From Ptychodera flava (Eukaryota > Hemichordata > Enteropneusta > Ptychoderidae), in NCBI RefSeq assembly GCF_041260155.1, contig NW_027248277.1, positions 7,933,910 through 7,997,909 on the forward strand: 64,000 nucleotides of DNA. The letters run 5' to 3'. How positions within the stretch are numbered: the stretch's first letter is position 1; each line of letters begins with the position of its first letter. Of the stretch, positions 58,146-64,000 are shown piece by piece. Position numbers and translations under genes: made by a program. The notes under the pieces were generated by a model. The model did no database searches. It was not told where the DNA came from and saw only the letters and a list, made by a program, of their open reading frames with translations.

Positions 58146-58533
58146 ACTTATTCACTCCCTCTATATGTCTGGATATATAGAGGGAGTTTTCATTAATCCA
58201 GTTGTAACTTTTGGTGTTTAAGTGATGGAGCTTTATCAAGGAGAAAGTCCATTCCATTTTCTTTAATTAAAGCACTTAAACAGTTAAACCAGGATCTATT
58301 GTTAGTGTTGTTTACCATTTGCTCCAGAAAAGCTTCTTTAGCGAGATTACAATGTGGAAGTTGTACAATATGAAGCCAGTATTTGATAGCAGTTGAGTAT
58401 TTATATAAGCACACTATGATGACAAATTTATTATTTTTTATCATCAATAATGATATCCTGAGCTGAGAATGGAAGGAGGATGAGTATTTGGCAGGCTATA
58501 GTGCGCCCTCAGCGACATTACTTGCATTGAACA

Positions 58534-58546
58534 AGTTCAGAGGTCA
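58534..58546 (+). promoter_or_regulatory. DR1-like site upstream of unit 5
   Basis: AGTTCA-G-AGGTCA, one change from the exact repeat, 128 bp upstream of the ATG. Confidence 0.4.
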
Positions 58547-58673
58547 TTCAGTCAATAAATGCACCGTTTACTAGACTTCGGTTCCAGTGCACGCTTGGTG
58601 CGTTTACTGCCTCAATGCACGCCGTTTTTCTGTTGGCAATTTCAGAAGAGGTCAGGAACGACGTGAAATAACC

Positions 58674-58763
58674 ATGGTTGAGCAGACAACTATAGCCCAG
58701 TGTCAAACCTTGTCAGACACAAAACTATCAAGGGCTGATAAGATAGACGAACTATTCGATCAG
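58674..58763 (+). CDS. ZnF unit 5, exon 1 (start exon)
   Basis: 30 codons (MVEQTTIAQCQTL ... SRADKIDELFDQ), donor CAG|GTATGTGAAG, phase 0. Its partner exon 2 begins at 63730 after a 5-kb intron. Confidence 0.75.
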
Positions 58764-59101
58764 GTATGTGAAGTAAGTTGTACTGCCTACTATTTACTGG
58801 GAGGGCTATGCATGAATGGGAGGCTGAACAATGCGGAATTATGTGGGTGGACTGTTTTAAAACTCGGACACTTCCAGCGCCTAGGTGCAGTGCAGTAGCT
58901 GGAGGTTTTGCCGACCCAAATACCCAGGCAAACCTTGAGCTACTGTACTGTATTACTGCAGCTACCCGCGCCAAACGTGGGTAAGCCTTATTAAATATGA
59001 TTCAGAATTCAAGATTCACGAGTCAATGATCGAGGTTTACTGTATCAATCCATGTACACTGATAAATCACAGCACAACGGCGCCTGTGGTGGCCTGTAAT
59101 T

Positions 59102-59245
59102 AGAGTCACCTGTGGTCTATTCCGCTCTGCGTGTATGCGCCCCATATACATGCCAACATATGCCCGAGAAGGTTCTCCTCAGGCATATGTACACACGTCT
59201 ATGGGGCACATAGACGCAGAGCGGAATAGACCACAGGTGACTGTG
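59102..59245. mobile_element. Palindromic MITE, unit 5 copy
   Basis: Arms CAGTCACCTGTGGTCTATTC-type with CGCCCCATA and complement. Same family as 7810-7941. Confidence 0.7.
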
Positions 59246-59290
59246 CCTGTGATATGTATGTTTACGAAAGGCCATAGGTTATACCTTGTC

Positions 59291-59985
59291 AAGTATGCTG
59301 CCACAGAAGTACCCAGCGGACTGTACCATTATTTTTAGGGGTGGCCGACAGTTGTGAGGGGCTAAATACACATACTAATGAAAGGGTAAATGGTATACCC
59401 CTTTTTGGAGGATTGAAAAAAAGTCATAGAACAGTTTGTTTCTTTCCAACTACTGCAATAGAGTGGTACTGGCACTGAAAATCTGAAAATTTGCCATTTC
59501 TGAAGATTGAAAGACATATTCACTCCATGCAAATTTCACTGTCCTTTGCCATTTGGCACCCCACTTCACACATTCTACAACAATTTTGTAGTCTAGTAGC
59601 TGCACCCCTTTTTGCTGTGAATTATACATATTCATTTTGGCACCTATCTTCACACATTATATTACAGAAGCACTTATACCGTAAGTATAGTTGAATCGCA
59701 GTACGTAGTTCAACTCAGGCAAACACATTTGTAGTGCATGGACTGAAAGGAAGTTCTAACAACTACATATTCTCATGTAGGATTTCTTGAATTAAAACTT
59801 AGTTGAACTTAGTTGTAAGAGCGTTGAGAAGACAGAATATATAACTTACTGAGCTAGCACGTAGTTGTAGTTGGCAAGCGTGTTGTCTAACTGTTGTCTA
59901 ACAGCTATATTCAAACCCCCACACCTGCTTGGCACCCCTAAAAATAATGGTACAGTCCGCTAGGGGCTTCTGTGGCAGCATACTT
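59291..59985. mobile_element. 695-bp TIR element
   Basis: Inverted ends of about 50 bp (AAGTATGCTGCCACAGAAG, then AGCGGACTGTACCATTATTT). No coding region and no clear target duplication. Not assigned. Confidence 0.65.
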
Positions 59986-61291
59986 CACAAAGTCCCCCAG
60001 TAAGGGACTGGATAGAAATTACAGGGAGGGAGGGCCTGAGTTTTTCAAAGCGATGCAGCGCATAAAATAGTGATCCTTCAAGGGTGTTTTGAAGGAAAAA
60101 ATGTAACCTCCCCTCTATGATCTACAAAGTATTTGTAAAGAAATTTGATTGTTAATTTTGATGCCAATGAGGTCAGTTTTAAAGTTAAAACCCACGATGG
60201 CTGCAAGAGAAATGGTCTAAATATTATTGATATGGATTGTGACACATAGGGAGAGGGTCACTGTTTGTTGCTCTTGTAAATTTTGGGAGGGTCACTTTTT
60301 TCATGCAAACACTTTTGAAGGGACATTTTCATACAATATGTCTTTCCAGTCCTGCTGTATGTAGAATGCGTCAACACTCACATTGCAGGTACTACTTCAT
60401 GCTTAAAGAAGGCACCGTTGAAGCCCTAATGATTTATCATTTTACATGAATCAAAAAAGTCAATTGGAGTGAAAATGCATCTGTGTCTAGCTTAAACCCT
60501 TTCATCATCATTGTTTAGCCCAATCTGATTGTTATCAATGGTGATTGTGGACCTGTTTACAGGGAATCGGGGTGAACAGGTTAAACTGCAGAAAATGAAT
60601 CATGAATATTGAATTATAGGCTTACCAGCCAACCGTTCTGCCAGTGAATCCAGGGTTTACCATCCATGATGCTGTTTAACATGGCATGCGAAATGAGAGG
60701 CATGAGGCATGCGACATGTCGCTGAGCCATTGGTACTGATTCAAAGTAAATCAGTACCAATTACAAAATGATGTGTTGCATTCCTGTGCACCTCTCTCTT
60801 TCTCTCTCTGTCTCTCTGTCTCTCTCTCTCTCTCTCTTTTGAATGTTTGTGGCATGGGGAGGGGACTGTCTTAAACCACATATCCCCAGCTGGGTTACTT
60901 CATTCAATCCAAGATTCAAACAGAGTTCATCAACTTAACACAAGGCTGCATTCAAGAAAAATTTGGGGGAGGGGCGCGCTGGAGAAATTCATGTGGGATT
61001 CAAAAATTTTTGGGTAGTGGAGGGATTGGGGAAAGCTGAAAATTTTTTGGTTCAGTTTTACCTTTACATTGTCCAATTCCAAGGTTTGTCAGGTACTTCA
61101 ATGAAAAATGAGTAATGTTTGAATGTCATCCAATGAATCATATCCGGAATTCAAATGGACCACGGTACAAACAAGCCCAGGTGTGCAAATGGTCAATAGA
61201 AGTGCATGTATTTGCAGCCATGTGGGTTTTTTGGTACCACGATTACGTGACTTATGCATACTGAGTCTGTAGAACTCATCATGTCTTTTTT
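59986..61291. other. Intronic sequence without recognised features
   Basis: Low-complexity (CT)n near 60796-60838, a small hairpin (TTGGTACTGATT ... AATCAGTACCAA, about 60729-60762) and otherwise nothing I can name. Confidence 0.5.
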
Positions 61292-61614
61292 TAGTCCCCC
61301 CGGACGGTGTCCGTGGGGACTTATACAGTAGGTTTGGACATGTCTGTATGTCCGTTCAAGCAGATATCTCAGAGATGTCTGGAGCGATTTCATTTAAACT
61401 TGGTTACAAGGATTACTTCATATGTCATACAGATGTACGTCGATTTGTTTTGTGATACGATCCAATATGGCTGCCAGGTGGCCATTTTATTAAAATTTTT
61501 TCATGTACAGAGCCATAACTCAGACATGTTTCAATCGATTTTATTCAAAGTTGGTACAAGGACATTGACCAATATCATAGATATGCATGTCAATTAGTTT
61601 TGTGATACGATTTC
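61292..61614 (-). repeat. Dispersed GGGGACT-type repeat, reversed copy
   Basis: Begins AGTCCCCCCGGACGG / TGTCCGTGGGGACT and continues with complements of the 'ctccagacatctctgagatat' blocks at 541-1101. It is cut off by the hAT-like end at 61615. Confidence 0.65.
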
Positions 61615-62720
61615 AGGGATGTAGAAAATAGCCGGCAGCCGGCAAAAACAACCAGCTGTCAGCAAAATTTTGCCAGCTGTGAAAATTATTTGTAGATGTA
61701 AAATCGATGTCATTTCTGCTGCAGTGTAAAAAAAGAGCTAAAATCTTCTCACAAATCTTTAAAAATAAATGTAACTGCAATGAGAAACAGCAGTTTTTTG
61801 TCTTTGCCTGTCTGAAAAATCAATCGTAATCGAGTTTGAGGATGTATACATACGTGCATTCCATGGAAATGGCCACTCACATTAAATTTAGTCCGCTACG
61901 GGATCAGGCAATAGTTGAGTACTAAGTTTACAAAAATCATAGAGTTTCATGTCTTTTCAGACTCCCAAAAATTCCTAGTCAAACGAAATCGAATTGTAAA
62001 CAAGAGTACGCTGAAACAATCTACATACGCGATCGGTACGCGGTAACGTGTGCTTGTCGGAATGCAGTGCACAGGTCGTGCAGGTCGCAGTTGACCTCGC
62101 TTGGGTTTATTGGTACGTCATTGTCGGCATGTGTTCGGCTAGCTTTCGGAGTGACTCGGTACAGTCACACAGTTGTATTTGCATGACAAGCCTATGTCAA
62201 CTTTGCGGAGATTGCACGCAGAGCGTAAATGTTCGGGCGATAAACAGCCCAAGTATCAAGAAATTCTTCAGTGGTTTCTCTGATAAACAGGCCGAACAAA
62301 CTCTCAGTGAAAAATCTGCCGATGAATCTGCCGGCACTTTAGCAGCGTGTCAGTGCAAGTCCTACTCCGGAAATCGCAACCAAAACAACCGAGTCGAGTT
62401 CCCACGCAGCCATGCAATGCCAGCCGTGTTCCAGTATTATCGAAACAACTGAATGCGAACCGTGTTCAAGTGAAACTGTTGAAACAACCGAAAGTTTCGC
62501 TACTAGTGATGTCAATTCATTGGGTCGTGAATCAAATAACAATGTACCGTACAGTACGTGTTATCTCAGAGTGACAGTGAGAAAGAAATCCTAGCTGTGT
62601 TTAGCAATGTATTCGATGGCAAAGTGAGCCAAAAATTGGCCTTCATAATTTCTATTTGTGCAGCAAAAGCTGCTGTTCTTCGATTCCAACTACGACAAAT
62701 ATGGGGACAATTCTACAAGT
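61615..62720 (+). mobile_element. hAT-like 5' fragment with broken gene start
   Basis: Starts CAGGGATGTAGAAAATAGCC, like hAT ends (CAGGG). A frame at about 62186-62452 reads SLCQLCGDCTQS ... SIKKFFSGFSDKQAEQTLSE, like the N-terminus of hAT/ZMYM-type transposon proteins with a short F-F motif followed by an acidic Ser-rich stretch. Other frames continue to ~62700 (VFDGKVSQKLAFIISIC). No right end found, so it is truncated or degenerate. Confidence 0.4.
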
Positions 62721-63044
62721 AAATTTAAAGTTTCTCACGCGTGGCTATTGAACAGAAAATTAGGCTTTGACGAAGTTACCGGTTTATGATGGCCAGTGTA
62801 CATCGAAAAAACGAGACTATACAAATAATAAATGTTAAATCTTTAGAAATAAAAATACCTGAAGAGAGATCACCTGACTGCCCCTACCTTGTTACATCAT
62901 ACATGATGTAAAAGTGTGCAAGATTTGACCAAAAATTCGTAAAATGGGTCCACGAGAGTCATTCTGGAGACTTCAAAATCAAAAGAGGGGGAGGGCACCC
63001 CCTCCCACTCCCACACCCCCATAGCCCCCCCCCGCGACCGCTAA

Positions 63045-63152
<108 letters not shown>

Positions 63153-63729
63153 ATATATAGACATATAGCTAGATAAATATAGAGAGAAAAGAGAGGTATA
63201 TACATACAAACATAATGAGATTATCAATTGAAGGCAGAGTAATCAGAGAAAGTGGTGGACAAATTGATAGACCAAACAAATGGTGTTGTTTCCTACACAA
63301 GATCCTGCTTTTATTCACTGCAAAACATCCTTGGCAAAGGAAACTTGACGTACATTTTTCCAATTCCTTTTATCATTGATGGGACATATTTGACACAAAA
63401 ATGTTTTAATTTGTTTAAGCAGTTTTTTGCATATAATGTGTACTACCCACGGCAGACGTCCCCCATTTTAAATAACGAGCCCTTGTGTGACCAATTCACA
63501 CTATTTTCGTGGTTAACTATTAGGTTTCACAGAGTATGCATTGAGATGCAGTTATCAACTCTGGTATTTTTCCATCCACAGCAGTGTTTAAGTGGTCCAT
63601 GGAGTGGTTTCTATTCCCCATCCCTATTTCTATCCTGTGTCTCACAGAAAAAAAAAGAGTATGACAATTACTTAAACGTTTCGAGTACGCATGTGAAATC
63701 TTAACGTAATATTGTGATTCTTTTTCCAG

Positions 63730-64000
63730 GGTGAAGAATTAATGGAAAAGCTTGGATGTCAGGTGTTCATCCTTGTCTCAGAAGATGGAATCTGTTCCAG
63801 TTACATGGGAAGTGATGTCTTCTTGAGTGACTTCTGTTCCTCAGGACTGAAAATAAAACAACAGGATGTGATGCGTACACAAACCAATTTTTGGATTGCA
63901 AAAGAAAATGGATATGGTCAAAAAGTGTTGTTAAAAAGTGAACCAGAAACTGTGTGCAACCACACACCAGATAACCACCCCTCAAGGGAAGATACTAGTT
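63730..64000 (+). CDS. ZnF unit 5, exon 2 (partial, runs off the window)
   Basis: After acceptor tttttccag: GEELMEKLGCQVFILVSEDG ... YMGSDVFLSDFCSSGLKIKQ ... NFWIAKENGYGQKVLLKSE, then a Ser/Pro/Asn-rich stretch to the window edge. The first ~50 residues are nearly identical to the other units. The part after NGYGQ diverges strongly, so this is the most distant member. Fingers would lie beyond position 64000. Confidence 0.75.

Noticed and set aside
62048-62180. N-terminal part of the 134-codon frame as a signal or membrane segment
   Set aside because: Composition is Cys/Val-rich with no clear start context, and the similarity to hAT-type proteins begins only further downstream.

Overview
This is a repeat-dense eukaryotic window: spliced genes with GT-AG introns, AT-rich spacers, many palindromic DNA transposons, microsatellites and no bacterial gene layout. 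The style (large tandem C2H2 zinc-finger families, abundant TIR elements) suggests a marine invertebrate, possibly a deuterostome such as an acorn worm or lancelet. That assignment is inference only.

The host content is one recently expanded family of C2H2 zinc-finger (ZnF) genes, in five units. Units 1 and 2 are on the minus strand (about 8.1-1.1 kb and 22.5-15.7 kb). Units 3, 4 and 5 are on the plus strand (about 25.2-31.0 kb, 49.1-55.9 kb, and 58.7 kb to beyond the window end). Units 2 and 3 are head to head, so the array is an inverted repeat with its axis near 23-24 kb. The spacer at 10.2-15.5 kb is repeated in reverse at 43.0-47.4 kb. Each unit has a 75-90 nt first coding exon behind a conserved nuclear-receptor-like direct repeat, then an exon with a short conserved N-terminal domain, an acidic/basic linker and nine zinc fingers, and finally a short basic exon whose fingers have decayed. 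Units 1 and 3 also carry a chimeric middle exon (start of exon 4 fused to the finger part of exon 2) with nine more fingers. All visible introns are phase 0, so exons can be added or skipped without changing frame. Units 1, 2 and 4 look coding. Unit 3 has a frame-broken exon 2 but an open exon 3. Unit 5 is cut by the window end.

Mobile elements fill the spacers and introns. The largest is an 11.6-kb DNA transposon (31,215-42,826) with ~364-bp terminal inverted repeats. It carries a broken multi-domain plus-strand gene (zinc ribbon, YqaJ-type nuclease, SAP-like motif, transposase-like C-terminus) and an intact seven-finger ZnF gene on the minus strand. Each TIR carries its own ATG exon ending in a splice donor, so each gene appears to start inside a TIR. 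Others are a PIF/Harbinger-like element with TTA duplications (8,440-9,984), a 3.2-kb element with repeated GTAGCGTCCGTGAC motifs and a nested 810-bp element (16,078-19,259), Mutator-like copies with 9-10 bp duplications in intron 1 of several units, a TTAA-flanked foldback element, short palindromic MITEs and a tRNA-like SINE. I recognised no LTR element or virus-like element.
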